Assembly (NCBI RefSeq): GCF_030272615.1
Contig: NC_081412.1
Span: 695,338,083-695,402,082, forward strand
Length of the DNA stretch: 64,000 nt
Reading direction: 5' to 3'
DNA from: Cryptomeria japonica
Taxonomy: Eukaryota; Streptophyta; Pinopsida; Cupressales; Cupressaceae
Positions 37,161 to 51,651 of the stretch are shown here, piece by piece. Every line of letters starts with the position of its first letter. The first letter of the stretch is position 1. Position numbers and translations under genes: made by a program. The notes under the pieces are model-generated. The model did no database searches. It was not told the origin of the DNA and was given only the letters and a program-made list of their open reading frames with translations.

Positions 37161-37361
37161 CCACTGTGTGAGCGCACAGTGGGCGCCGCGGCACCACTGT
37201 GTGCCCACACAGTGGGCGCCGCTGGCGGCACCACTGTGTGGCCACACAGTGGCGGCCGTGGCCGTCCACTGTGTGCCCACACAGTGGGAGCCGCAAGCGG
37301 CTCCACTGTGTGTGCACATAGTGGGCGCCGCGCGGTCGTCCACTGTGCGTACACACAGTGG
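37161..37361. repeat. GC-rich array of six palindromes in LTR B
   Basis: Six units of CCACTGTGTG + 2 bases + CACACAGTGG (fifth and sixth with one change each), with the same linkers as in A. A has nine units, so three units differ between sister LTRs. Open frames at 37072-37417 are artefacts. Confidence 0.9.
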
Positions 37362-37417
37362 AGCCCGCGGGGTTCCCATCCTATTTTTTTTAAATTTTTT
37401 TGAAAATTAAAATACAA

Positions 37418-37473
<56 letters not shown>

Positions 37474-37616
37474 CTTAAATAAGCATAGTAAAAATAAAAA
37501 TGAAATTTATTTCAATATAAATTTATATAAGGTTTTTTTTTTTAAGAGAATTTTACATACAAAATTCTAAACTAATATAATAAAGAAAAGATAACATTAA
37601 GTTTAAGCAAAAATAG

Positions 37617-37732
<116 letters not shown>

Positions 37733-40700
37733 TCATCTATAAAACTAGCTTTTAAATCAATGTTAACAAAAATACAATTCAAGTATTTTATAAAAATACA
37801 TTATACTTTTTCTGGAAATAAAGAAATCCATTTATATATTTTTTTTTAAAAATAGAATATTCACTTAAAACAACTTTTTTTTTATAAAAAATACATAGAA
37901 ATCTTTCAACAACAATAATCTTTTATTTGCCACAAGTGAAATATAATTAAAGTCTAAATGAAAAACAAATCTTTTATTTCTTTCCATAATACAAGAAGCT
38001 TTTTTGCATGCAACACAATTTAACCCTTTTTTTTTATAAACCAAAAGTAGAAATAACAAGCTTTTCTTTCTTTAAAACATCTCTAAAATATTCTACCAAA
38101 TTTACAGAGTGATTTCTCTGAACAGTCACAACATTAAGACTTCAAGACTACTATTACAAATTTCAACTTGCTTCTCCTTTCTTTTGAATGAGGCATTTAT
38201 TCACAACAACTTTAAAACAACATCTGCAACTGAATACAAATATCTTCAAATACAATCTTCTGAATTCCTTTCATGAATCCTATCCTCTTTCTTCTAAATT
38301 TCCTGCATAATAGAAAAACACAAAATTGACCACGGAGTGCTCACCTCCCAGCCTAGGCTAACTGGTAGCCACCCCCGAGCTCGGAGAACCAATTCCTAGA
38401 CGGGTACAAACAGGCAAACACAAAGAAACACAAAACCTCCAAATATTCCTGACACATTCCCAACCTGGCTTTCACAGCACCACACTCTGGTGGTGAACAT
38501 TTTCAAAGGGTGGTAGTGGACCAAATACCCTGAGGAGAATCTGCAAGAATGTAATAACAAGAAGCCACCTCATGGCACAAATAACATACCAAAATCTCAA
38601 CCCCATAAATTCCTTGTGCCCCCCAAAGGCATTCTAGCCTTATAACCCTCCTTATGACCCCCATTGCACAAACAAGCCATGCAGCAAGGGTCACACAAAG
38701 ATCCCTTGTGATCGCTCTCTAAAGAGAGTCTCTCACTCGAGGGCTGTCACTGCTACCACCCTCAAGATCCTCTTCTCTCCCAAGAAAAAGAGAGATCTTG
38801 AGAAAACTCCCAAAACACATTCATTCATAAAACAAAACCAGAAGATTTTCAAACATTCATTTTCAAGAATACAGATTTTCTTATTCAACAACTTTCAGAA
38901 ATAAACAAAAACAAGTCATTCAAAGTAAAAATGAAACCAACCTTAATCTGCCCAAAGGTTATAATGATATCTGAAGAAGAGCTGCCCAATCCACAATTCT
39001 TTATTTTCCTTAATCAATTTCTTTATCCCATAACATTATTTTTCTCCCAAATATTCTTCTGTCTCCAAAGATGGAGAGTGGGTGATTAACCAGCTATTCC
39101 CAAAAATCTTCCTTAAGAAGCTCACTCTTTGAGTTCTCACAGGATTCTAAAAAAAAATCAACAAAAAGAAGGAAGAAAGCAAAAATGCAAAAAGACTTTC
39201 CTTCCAAGAGGGAAAATCTGGATTTGATTTCACTTCAATTTTCAATTTTCGCTCAACTCAAAAAAACCAATTTTTAAAGCGTTAAAAAGATCATAATAAA
39301 GTAGAAACTTGCCTAAAATTACCCCTAACCCCTAGGTATACCTTATGGGCTTCAGGAAACCCTAATAAACTACCCCTAGGTGTTCATTTAACCCATTTTA
39401 AACCCCTCTGAAGTTTATTTTCGGGTCAAACATAAGTTGACCACTCCAAATATTATATTCTCAAAATATCTTTTTGACAACACATTATTTTATTTAAAAT
39501 TAATAATAATTAACACTTTCCCATCAAGAGACAAAATAAAATATTTAAATTTAAATCCACACATGTGTCAAGTGACACTAATAAAATACTTTTACAAAAA
39601 TAACATGAAATTGTCTCTTGAGGTTTTTACACAATAAATTTAAATAACACATAACACACATGCAGCATATACTGATATGAATAAAATACAACACAAACGG
39701 GGTGTTGTCTCTCCAAATAGACAAACCCTGGCTTTACGAACATACATAAGTCTAGGTTTGATTCTCCGTAATTTTCCATGGTCACATGGTGAATTTCCTG
39801 CGCATCTCAATTTACACATTAGTACTCCCAAATATTCGTATAAAATATAATTCAATTATACAACAATGCACATCATTACTTGCATACAATTTTCATCTGC
39901 ACAGATTGAATACATCTTTTGTCAAGCAAATTCACATAAACAATTTTCATCTCAATTCACATAAACTAAACATACATCATAGTTCTATATTCAAAGTAAA
40001 GTCCTGCAAATTCATTAACGACATCTATCATTGCAATATCATTCTATCTAATAATCATGTAGTGTTCTATCTCATAAAGCATGTAAGTGATACATCAATT
40101 CATAGCAATGTTATCCAATATCCTGAAATCATATAATTTCTAAGTCTTGAAATGCATCAAAACAAAGTATCCATAGTAGTCTAAAATATAAAATCCACTG
40201 AATGTCAAACTGAGTCGAGGTGAGGCCTCACAGCAAGCAGATTTTAGTGTTATTACAGCTGCAACCAATGTTGCCTAATATGCATTTAAACAATAACAAT
40301 TGATGATGTATTACCAAAAAACACTACATTTTTTCATTTCTTTTCAAAAACTTATTAGTACACAAAAATAACTTTCTGTCATAATACAGTCCAGCAAGTA
40401 AACATTAACTTAAACTTAATACCTATAAGAAAATATTTCTATTCCTTCATTACTAGGTAACACTAACTAGAGTGTGGGCATTATACCTTTTTTTTTGAAA
40501 CTTATTATTAGTAAAGATGAACACAAAGATTTGGGAAAAATACACATTTACCCCTTTTTTTTTTTTTTCCTTTCCAATACATTGCTTTTCTATTTGGAAA
40601 ATAAATACATCATGGCCTATCTTTTCTTTTACAAGCAATCATGGAGTACAAAATCCTCTTTCCTTATGAATAACAAAATCTAGCTCCTTTCCTTTCTTTT

Positions 40701-43455
40701 TATTTACAACTCCCAAAAGAGAATAAAATGTCTTCTTAACTAATTTCTGCAACATAAACAGCAACATGGTCTTTCAACACTTCTTTTCCCATTCCCATAC
40801 AACCTGCAAAAACAACACATCTTGACCATGGGAAGCTCACCTCCCAGCCTAGGCTTACTAGAAGCCACCCCCGAGCTTGGAGAACCAAGCACTAGACGGG
40901 TTACAAACATGCAAACCCCACAACAAACATACAATAAACACATTTACATTCAAATATCCCTTCCCAAGCTACACATTCACCACTTTCATGGTGACTCTTC
41001 CATGGGTGGAAGTGGACCAAGTACCTATGGGGAGAATGCATGCCAAAAAAAAATACTACATTAGCCACCTCATGGCAACACAAATGCAACCCAAATACTT
41101 TCACAACCTTATGCCCCCCCAAAAAGGCTCAAGGCCATATATGCTCCCCTTATGACCCCCAAATGCATACACATGGCTATGCATCAAGGGTCACCAAGGA
41201 CTCCCTTGAGAACACTCTCCATAAGGAGAGCCTCTCACCCATGGCTGTCAAACTCCTTCCACCCCAAGATCTTCCTACCCTCCCAAGGATAGGAGATCTT
41301 GGACACTCCCAAAAAAAACCACAAGAAACACAAACAAATACATAGAAAGGAAAGCTACACATAATAACTTCAACCAAAAACTTCATAAGCACAATCTTAC
41401 AAACAACTCTTTCATTTCACAAAACAACACAATTTATCATTTACAACATAATAAGAGGAAGAAGGGAGTAACCAACCTTATTCTGCCAAAAGGTTTGCTA
41501 ACTTTAGTTGGGGATGAGCTGCCCAATTTCCACTATCTTTTCTCCCAAAATTCCACTAAAAATGCCAACTCCTACTAACTTTTTCCAAAACAAGCAAAAT
41601 CTCCAAGAGAGGAGAGTGGGTGATTACTCACTAAGTTTGCAAATTCTTGCCTAAGAAGGCCTCTCACACACTTCCCAATCCCCTTGGGTGAGGTGTGAGT
41701 TCCCATTGGTTGCCCTTCCCAAACTCTTGCATATTACTCAAATTGGAAAGGGAAAAAGGTGGAAGAGAATGGGGAAGAGAGTTTAACTCCTAAAGGGAAG
41801 GTTCTCTATCCTAGGGAGAACTTTCTAAGTTCAATTTTCGTGCATCTTGGAATTATCACTTTTTGAAGTGACTTCATAGTCACATGGGAGAAGCCACATG
41901 TTGCAAAACACCCCTAACCCATAGGTATACCCTTAGGACCTTAGGAAAAGCCTAAAAACTTACCCTAGGAGTCCATTAAACCCTTTGGAAACTCCACTAA
42001 AGTTTACCTACGGGTCAAGCATGAGTTGACCTCTCCCATGACTCCCTACCCAAGACAAATTTGGGACCACACTCATGTTTTTGAATTGGCTTTGGTAGAA
42101 ACAAAACTCCCTCCAAGAGACAAGTCAACATCAATGACACTTAATCAGCACATGTGTCAAGTGACACAACAAAATTACAATATAAAAATCACACATGGAA
42201 AATGGGTCTCTTGAAGGATTACACACTTACATATAAATCAAATTTTACACTCAAGCATTATTTACACATCACAAATAAAATACATTACAAGGGGAGGGGT
42301 GTTGTCTCTCCAAATAGACAACTCCCGGCTTAACAAACGCACATCGGTCTAGGCTTGATTCTCCATTAAATTCCATGGTCACACGGATAATTTTCCTGCG
42401 CATCTCAATTAACACATTAGTAACTCCAAATAATCACAATTATTCATAATCAAATACATGGATTCCATTGCAAATCAAACACTCATACATTAGGCAACAA
42501 TAATCCAATATCTCATTTGTTTTCAAATTCAATTTCACATAAACAATTAACTTAATTTCCCAAAATTGAACCATTCATAAATAAGCATCATTTTCTTTCA
42601 TCAAAATAAAATCCTGCAAATTTCCAATAATGACATTCACCATCATACTGCAATTCTACTCTAGTAACATATCTAAAGTTTCATAATCATCATGCATGAA
42701 ATAAAACATCAACATGTGTCAGTGTGTTCCAAATCATGGAATCATATAAGGTCTAAGTCCATAATGCATAAAATAAAGCATCCAAAATAGTCTCAATATG
42801 CAAATAACTGAAAATGTCAAACTGAATCGGGCTAGGGCCTCACAGAAATCATGTCAAATGAAGAAAGCACCTTACCTACCGAGTTAGGTGCACCTATTCC
42901 AAATTAATCAGAAAAGGTATGAAGGGACTGCATTCTCTAAAGGTTAAAATCATAACAGTTCCTATTCTATTATGTACTAAATTCAAAATCTGCATAGTCA
43001 AGATGCATTAGTAAGTTTGAAATTCTATCAAAAGTACTTTACAGGAAACCTGTCAAGTCAGTGTATATAGGAAGCCTATCAAGTTAGTAAATGAAGGAAA
43101 TTTGGTTACTCGGTTAAAACAAAAAAAAGAGAGTAAATCGGTAAAAGGTGAACCGACTGCATTTAATGTTTTTGACCTAACCCGCACGGAGCCCGATAAG
43201 GTATTTTGTGTACTTAAAAGTATTTTCATGGTCATTTTCATTCACCAAGTTTTCAAGAGAGAAAAGCAGAGCAATTCCAAGGCGATCAAACCTCATTCAA
43301 AGCGAATCCAAGTTATTTACATCAAATCTCATCACATTGTTAAGCTAGTTTAGCGATCTTATCAAGTTGCTATTATCTATTGAGTGTGAAGCGTCTGCCG
43401 TTTGTAAACCATCAAACCCTAAGGATAGTTTTCTGGTTTTATTTGAAATTTACAA

Positions 43456-46400
43456 ATGGCACCCAAGATCCAAGATCCCATAGTTGTAAAAAATGTAGAG
43501 AATCCCTCACTGAAAAACTCTTTGACTCCTAAAGTCACCTCCGAACTGGATGACAAAACTGCCTTTTCACTCGTCCTGAATCGAGTCTTGTTAGTCGAAG
43601 ATGTGAGATTCTTCACCAAATGCCATGTTGAAGAACTCATTCATGTTGAAATAAGTGACACCTATGATGAATTATGTACCAATGGTGTATTAAACAACAA
43701 GTATGAACACATCAAAATCAAGGGATTGACTGAAGCCCTAACCTATCCTCGTGTGTTCAAGCCCCAATGGGTTAAGTTTGTTTTGAGCAGAGTTCATGAT
43801 GATTTCATGTGGCTAGAGGAAAAACCATTCAAAATCACCAAGGAAATCATTCATGTGATCACCGGTTAGCCTATCTATGATCATGCACGAGCTTAGAAGA
43901 TGATATCACAGAAGGAGTTAATCAGTTTAACCGAAGTAGAATCTGATTACAGAGGACTGAAACTGAACATTGTCACTGGTGCAGAACTTAAGTTTGCCAT
44001 TAGAGTAATTGGTTACTGTTTCTTCCAATCAGGAAGGGAAAATAGTGTACCCTATGCCGCAGTTGACTTAGCCTATAAAATAGTGAAAAAGGGAATGAAA
44101 GTTGACTTATGTGAAGTGTTACTGAAGAACTTGTTTGAGAACCTAAACACAATAAGGAAGCCGAAGAAGAAGAACTCGGCAAATACACTAAAGTTTGGTT
44201 CACTTCTTGTATGCATGTTTTTCTACTTTGAGAAATTCTTTCCATCAGTCGGTAAAGTAGTTTGGGAGCTACACCGACCAATCACCCATCAAATTAATGA
44301 CTTTATCAAGAAGCTAGGTGATAATTTCAATGATATAATGGATGACTACTTCAGCAAATTTCAGGAGAAGATGCACAATAGGTACTGGATTCCACCCCAG
44401 CTGGTAGAGAAATATAAGGATGATATATGCTTTGAGGTAGACACCAATTACTATTATGTGAATGTTGTGGAACCAAGGACTCAATCTTTACCACCAATGG
44501 GTTACGAGCTTGACTTTGATATCACACAACAACAAATTGATGCATTTATTTCATTACCAAGGCATGCTACCGAGCTAAGATATGGAACTTATGAAGAAGT
44601 TAAGGAAAAGGTAAAAATGAGCATTGTAGTACCCAAAGCTACAAGAAAGGCTAAAAAGATGATTAAGGCATTATCTGAGAAATTCGGAGAAGACTCTTCC
44701 TTTACACCTGTCAAAGGCACTCTTGCCATCACCAAAGAGGAATCTAAAGCTCAAGAGGCAGCAATAACATTGAGCACCGGATTGCCTACGGGTAAAGTGT
44801 TGAAAAGAAAGAAACTGGACACTTCAAAGGCCCTACCGACTCCACCTCCAACAAAGAGACCTAACACAAGAGCATCTAGAGAATCACTGAGTAAGAAACA
44901 AAAGAGTGTTACTATTCCCAAGGTAACAAAGACATATAAGAAATCTACTCGGAGACTCATTCTGGCAAAAGAGTCTAGTGATACAGAATCCGAAGATGCA
45001 AACAAATTCCAGATTGTAAAGAGCAAGAAGGTAAATATACATAGTGTTGAAAACTTTTGTGCCAATATAAAAGAATATGGTGGATTTGGAGGATTTAGAT
45101 ATGTCAAGTATGAGACTAGGAATAATGATGAGAAGAGACAAATTGAAGAAGCTGTCATCTGCACACTTCTAAAGTTTCGGCTAGCTCCATTAGAACTAGT
45201 AAAGTCACTTCCAAATGAACTTTACTTGCATATTGATAATAGGTGGAAATATGCAATAGACTTAGAGAAACAAATTAGAGAAAGAAGTCTAGTCCATCTA
45301 TTTCCTGATATGTCTGTAGTAGAAATAAAGGAACATTTGACAACCTACAATTCTAAGTTTCTTGTCAAACAGAGAGCCTTAAAACTGATGAATGGGCTAT
45401 ATATTGATGTAGAAAATGAGACCAAAGCAAAATGGCAGGAAATATTCAAAATCAAGGACATCAGTGAACAATCTACAATTGAAATTGTTGATGTCACCGA
45501 ACACAATCCTGATGTCACCGAGCAAGGTCCTGATGCTACCAAGAAAGACCCGGCTGACACTATTCAAATTGATGAAGATGTCATGGATGAAGAAGCATCG
45601 AAGCAGGAAATGATAGAAGGCACTACATATGCAAAAATTGTATCTAGTGAATCCATTTTAGAACAAGTTCAACCTTATCCACCGGTCAAGCAACCTGTCT
45701 CTACCAAAGCTCCTCGGGATACAGCACAAGGCACCGAAGGTCACCAGTTTGAAGTAGCAGAAGGTACAACTCAAGAACAAACCTCTCAAGCACTGAAAAT
45801 GTTATAGCTGAGACACCCAATATCAAGACACCAAAGGACACCACAACGGCTACAGGAACCGGCCAAAGTGTTGCCTCTACCAAGCAACCTATCGAGGGTC
45901 AGCAAGCCTCCCAAGCTATTGTCTTGGTCCAACCAACCAAAGGTAAAGAGAAGAAGGTGAGAAAGCATAGTTTCAAAGTTGATTTGACTAAATGGATAGT
46001 GTTGCCCAATGTGGATATCTCAAAATTAAAGGGGCAAGCACTCATTGATTTTGGTGAACTATGCAAAGCAAAGGCCGAACAAGAAAAATAGATGGCCATT
46101 CAAAAGAAGAATAAAGTACTTTAGAAGGTGAAGACACTACTAACAGATATGCTACCTTCAACTACAGTGTCAACCGATGCAGCCATCCACATTCAACTGG
46201 ATGAACTCCTTAATCAAATAGAAACATCTGGAGTTGATGCATCTAAGTATTTGAGCAAGCTAAAAGACAAAGAGCTTACTGCAAAAATGATAGAAGAGGT
46301 ACAAAAAGCTCTAGCTATTGGGAAAGTCAAGCTTGTCAAATTCATTGCTGAGTTGTCCCCTCAACTCAAGCATATTCTTTATTTATTTCAAAAACTTTGC

Positions 46401-46832
46401 ACATTTTCTATATTCATTAAAGATATCAAGAATAAAATTGATGCAATTGAGAAAGAGATCACCGATCTCTCAAATAAGTTGACCACAGAGCCAAATTTAG
46501 TTCAGAATTTTTATACCAAGCTTCAACAGCTCATGGCTCAACAATTGGAACTAAGAAATGAAGAACACAAGATCAGGATGGATATAATGACACTCCAGAC
46601 ATTATTCCTTCCTCATTGTTCATCAGTTCAAGAACAGATTAACTGAGCTACATGCCTATCTACTACACAAGAGGGAAGCACTCTTGATGGCTTAATATCA
46701 CTATTGGCTGATATTCAAGCACAAAATTTTTTAATGGAAAGTGTAAAGGATGCACTCTCAGTCGCTCTCACCGATGCTCGGAAAAAGTATAAATCTATTT
46801 TTGATCAGTTACCGCCCCTGAATGGAAATTAA
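43456..46832 (+). pseudogene. ORF2 of element 3, unknown function, replaces pol
   Basis: ATG 43456 (MAPKIQDPIVVKNVE). About 1,125 codons to TAA 46830-46832, broken by TAG at 43867, ~43894, ~46089 and ~46121, TGA at ~46645 and a one-base shift near 45800. The largest clean stretch is 43900-45807 (635 codons). Part 1 (to ~44480) matches element 2 ORF2: VLSRVHDDFMWLE, ITKEIIHVITG, then LKFGSLLVCMFFYFEKF. Part 2 (44480-45470) has basic, nuclear-localisation-like clusters (KVLKRKKLD, SKKQKS) and a folded region (GGFGGFRYVKYETRN...LAPLELVKSLPNELY). Part 3 has Thr/Pro/Asp-rich linkers (45470-45960). Part 4 is a coiled coil ending STLDGLISLLADI...KSIFDQL, matching the element 2 C-terminus. No pol motifs. 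Confidence 0.82.
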
Positions 46833-47177
46833 GTTTTTGATGTTTGTCAAAAAGGGGGAGTGATACTATATAGGGGGAGTAATATACTTGGGGAGTGATA
46901 CAGTTTTGGTGATACAATTATGATATAATATTCGGAGTATTGTATATAGGGGGAGTATACCGAGCAGAGTATGTAGAGTAAGCAGAGCACACAAGCACAG
47001 AACCGAGCATGCAAAATCAGAGTTATGTACAGTACAATGATAAGGGGAGTATATTTGAATATACTATTTCATTGACTATTGTATATATTGTCAAGTATAG
47101 TCATTTTGCAATGTATATAAATTTTTGAGTTATGACTTTGAAAGTAGTTTTTTTTGTCAAACATCTCAACTAATGTC

Positions 47178-47189
47178 AAAAGGGGAGAT
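47178..47189 (+). promoter_or_regulatory. Polypurine tract of element 3
   Basis: AAAAGGGGAGAT immediately before the 3' LTR start TGTTACTACT. Confidence 0.85.
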
Positions 47190-48337
47190 TGTTACTACTT
47201 ATCAAGTTGCCATTACTTTTTATATTCAAAGTCATACTATATACTCTAGTCAGTTAGTACTATAGAATCATGTAGTCGGTATAACAAAGAAGATGGTATG
47301 CATAGTCTAGTCGGTTACAGAAGAAAGTAGTCATAGAACACAGTACACACCGAGCTGTCTACCGAGTATCTTTTTATAGCTACCAAGCAGTAAAGATGAC
47401 ACACCGAGTTGATATTCACCGAGTGAAATGTGTTACCAGATACATTGAACCTGGACATGCATATGAAAACGTGTTACAAGATCGAGGCACATCTAACCGT
47501 CATCACATTGGAAATTGCACTAGAAGATTGTGTATGATTACGAGGTCAATCTAACCAATGAAATATTTTGTTTAGTTATTCATTTGAGGAATCTTGTTTG
47601 TAAGATCGAAGCAATGAATTGGATCATCGTTTTAAGAGATCTATTTATACAGCATGAGTTAAGTGTATGTATGCATGAAAGAAGATTGTTACAGAGACAT
47701 AGAGGTCACCGAGAAAGTTTTCAGAGAACAATCGAAGAACAGAGTAAACAGAAGGGTTTACCGAGTTACTATATGGGTTATCGAGGTATGCTATAAGCAA
47801 GGTAATCTATTTTGAGCACATAGAATCTACTATAACATTTCAGATGTAAAGTTGTAGATATTTGTAATGATTTTATTGTAATATAGTGAAGTTGTAAGAG
47901 AAACCTTTAATAGGGTAAAAGACTCTAATCAAGTCTATAAATTGTAAAGCCTCTAACTAGGTGTAGCATTTAGAATAAATGTTGTAAAATCCTTTAGCAA
48001 GGTAGATCTAATAGATCTTGTTACTCCTAACAGGGTAAGCTATCAGAAATAGCTAAAATGTAGCTCTAACCGAGCATTCTTTACTATTGCAGTAGTGAAG
48101 TTGTGGGTGCCATCCCCACTGCAGTTTTTCTCTCTAACCAAGAGTTTCTGCGTAACCAAAATATATGTGTTATGGAGTGAATCATGCATGATTGTTATCT
48201 ATTTGTTCTAACTTTATTCTATGTTACTGCACTATTCTATTTATGCATAATAGTAAAGTTATTATTCAAAATTTTTTTTGGAGTATTGATTCACCCCTCC
48301 CCTCTCAGTACATTATCTTTCCATATTGGGCCTAACA
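47190..48337 (+). repeat. 3' LTR of element 3
   Basis: 1148 bp, pairs with 31868-33014. Followed by TSD GCTCT (48338-48342) and then by the first codons of family-1 copy 1b. Confidence 0.93.
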
Positions 48338-48383
48338 GCTCTCTCTTGGTAATTAACTCTCCCCCTGAATTCTTTGTTGGCAT
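48338..48383 (-). pseudogene. Family-1 copy 1b, N-terminal codons
   Basis: Reads from ATG 48381-48383 through a small indel to RVNYQERAI, matching copy 1 (KVNYLARSV) and joining in frame to 31867 across element 3. Upstream lies a solo-LTR-like insertion (J). Confidence 0.65.
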
Positions 48384-48403
48384 TATAATAGAAAAAAGGA
48401 TAT

Positions 48404-49875
48404 TGTTGGCATTTCAATAAGGATATTGAGAAGGTTGTTGATGATTATGGATATAACTGATTAAGGATGTTTACTATCTTAATATTATTATTTTGTCATT
48501 GATGTCAAGAAACTGATTTTCTAATTCAATATGATGTTGCCATATCTTAAGAAGTATGATTTGATGAGTATAAAGATGTCGGTAAAAGACACAGACAAAA
48601 TATGATGAATAAGGGGAGGAATAGGTTATTCAATGGGCAACTATTATCGAGTTAGACAATGATGAGATCATGATGTTTAGATTGTTTTGATATCATACAT
48701 ATGTTATTGATTGTAAGGTTAATACTATACTATGTTACCGAGCAAAGAACCTAGTCAGTAAACCCTAAAGAACCTTGTCTGTAAACCCTATGGTTATCAC
48801 TATCGGTTAATTAAGGCGGAATGTCTACCGAGTGAAGTTTAGTATTTACCGAGTTGCAACCGAGTAGTAATAGAATGCATTAAATGAATATAAGCATTAT
48901 TTAATGAAGGAAGCTGATGAGCTGGAACTGATTAAATGATTGGTATGTCGTGCATGAAGTTTGTTAAAGAATCTATGGCAAAGGAAAATCGGCAGGAAGA
49001 TCTACAGCGCAGATTGAACCACAATACCCTAGCACAAGTTCCAAGAAATGTATGCAAGTTCCAAGGTGGGGTAAAACATTTTCAGATTGAAGGATACATT
49101 GAACCTAGTCAAGTTTGAAGATCTGATGGCTATGATTGATCATGGGATATGTGATCAAGGAGATTAAGTGGTTAGAAATTGTTTATAAATAAGGAACTAT
49201 TGATAAACAATGCATGTAGGCAAATGTATGCACAGGGATGCTACATAGTGATTACCGAGCACAGAAGCTTGAAGACCTATTTGAATAATAGAGTATAGAG
49301 CCCAGCAGATGGACAAGATAAGTCCTAGATTGTATTGAGCAAATAAGAATCTGCTTTAGCATTTTAGATGTGAAGTTGTAGATAGATTTTTATTACTGTT
49401 ATTTTGTGAAGTGACATAAAATCTCTTAACCGAGTGGACTTAACAGTCTTATTTGTAAAACCCTCTAGCAAGGTGACATTCTGATTGAGTGTTTGAAATC
49501 CTTTAACAAGGTCACTTCTAACAAGGTGAAGATCCTAATAGATCTGAGGGAAATCCCTTAACCGGGTCACATCTAGAAATGTGTTTGTAATCTTTAACAG
49601 GATTTGCTTTTAATCGAGCATACTCTAGAAGAGTATATTTCTTAGTGGGTCCGAAATCCCACAGTGGTTTTTCCCTATTTGGGTTTCCACGTTAAATCTT
49701 GTGTTATGAGTATTATGATGTTTATATGCTTTTGAGTTTGCATGTTTAGCAGTTTTGGTTATATTACTGAAGTATATGTTACCGAGGTTGAATCTGTTGT
49801 TTTTATGGAGGATTAAGTTTGTATGATTCAGCCCCCCCTCTCATCTTGTTAGCTTGGCATCTATACTTAACTTTA
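48404..49875 (+). mobile_element. J: solo-LTR-like insertion of the element 2/3/4 LTR group
   Basis: Starts TGTTGGCATTTC. It shares with the element 3 LTR the words AGATGTGAAGTTGTAGATA and repeated ACCGAGT words, plus a GTGGTTTTTCCC...GGGTTTCCAC block and a terminal C-rich CCCCCCCTCTCATC tract. No PBS, PPT or ORF follows. The right end is uncertain (between about 49860 and 49880) and I could not find a clean TSD. Confidence 0.5.
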
Positions 49876-51651
49876 AGTATCAGAACTATCATTCTCTTTG
49901 TGGTGCCATCTCAGAATTACAATTATCTCAATTAAATCTTAGACAGATTCTTTGAGAAAACAAACACCCAATGATATCAATTAGACTGTAATTGTTAAAC
50001 AATTTGTAGAAACTTACTTGTTGCTTGATAAAATTCGCTCTGTGCACTAGTTCCTCTGCAAGATTCCTTGAACTCACGCCAAAGCTTCAACTCATGTAAA
50101 GATTATTATGGCAATTGAGCATTGATTGAAATCAATTAAGCCACATGCTTCAACAATTAATTCATAATCAAATTTGAAAAATGGCTCCAATGGACAACAA
50201 GAAAAAATCTCTAAGTGTTTTTCCTTTTTCGTTGTTTCGCAAAAAATAAACTTCGTGCATCTTCGCATTGCAAAACAATGCCTGCTGTCAGATCATGCAA
50301 AACATGCACATTCTTTACCTTACCTGAGTCATCTTTCTTTAGAAATGGGCCCCACCATTCTTTCATTGTTTCACGAAGAGTAAACATCTTGCACTTTCGC
50401 ATTGTGAAACAATGCGCAACGTTCGATCAACAACTAACCGCTCGACCTTTATCATTCACCATGACTGCTTGTCCTTATAACCGTGTGTAACCACCACCGC
50501 TAGTGGTTTTTTGTTGTTTCATGAAGAATAAACTTCGTGCATCTTCACATTGTGAAATAGTGCATGGCATCCGATCAACTTCAAGATGCTTGGTCGTTAA
50601 CTCCTTTAGCCTTCAAAGTCGGCCCTCTATGCAAATCCACTCATCTACAAACTACTGACTAATATCTCCACGTGTCTATCACTTATTAGCTCAAGAACTC
50701 TGTCGAGATCCACATCTGAACTACCACGTGCCTCACTAGACCGTGAATTTCATCAACACTGCCACTTTATCGTTCGAACCAACTCATAATCCAGTCAGAG
50801 CCACGTTTCCTATTGATAGATCACCTTTTGCTGTAGCCATGCATCTAGCTATCTTTCCACCTCAGCAACCACATAGCAGCCAACTCCTTTTTGATGTTTT
50901 GTGAAGAGTAAACTTCTTGCATCTTTTCATTGCGAAATAATGCCTGTCGTTAGATTACCTCGAAGATGCTTGGCCTTTAACTCAAGAGCTTCTTACCTGT
51001 CGGGCCCACCGCCTTTTCACCATTTTGCGAAGAATAAACTTCATGCTTCTTTGCTTCGCGAAACAACATGCGTCATCTGATCACCTTGGAGATGCTTAAT
51101 GTTTAGCTTACCTTTCCCATACGTACCCTTTTTGCTGCTTCACGAAGGATAACCATCTTGCACCTTTGCATTGCAAAACAATGTGCATCATTGGCTCAAC
51201 CACAAGATGCTCAACCTTTACTTCTGGGGCTGCTTACTTGCTCAGGCCACCATCTTTTCACTGCTTTGTGAAAGATAACTCTCGTGCTTCTTTTCATTGC
51301 GAAATAATGCCAACCATTGGATCAACATGAAACCATGTGAGCTTTACAAAACCTAACAGATAAATAAAAGCAGAATAAATCTTAGGAAAAGGGGGATAAA
51401 ACAAATAAAATGTTAAAACCCGCCTAGGCGAAGACCTTGAAAGGGACCCCTTTGCTAACGATGGAACAACCCTTCCACTTAAGTGGAAAAAGTAACAAGG
51501 AAACATGAACGCATGGCTTACAAGATGAAAAGGTGAATTTGCAAAACCCTAAACCCTTAGAAAAATAACCCTCAAAGGCAAATGAAACACTAAAACCTTG
51601 TTGACTGAAATGGATTTAAAGGAGAAAATCCCAATACTCAAAATACTAACA
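49876..51651 (-). repeat. LTR/leader of family-1 copy 1b, with degenerate hairpin array
   Basis: Counterpart of 17682-19655. Outer end probably 51651 (minus strand starts TGTTAGTATTTTG). Contains at least seven copies of a hairpin-like motif (near 50233, 50366, 50513, 50896, 51028, 51140 and 51260): an arm like TTGTTTCGCGAAG, then AATAAACTTCGTGC, then an arm like GCATTGCGAAACAATG, usually followed by a GGATCAxC word. Small ORFs in both strands here have no support. Confidence 0.55.
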
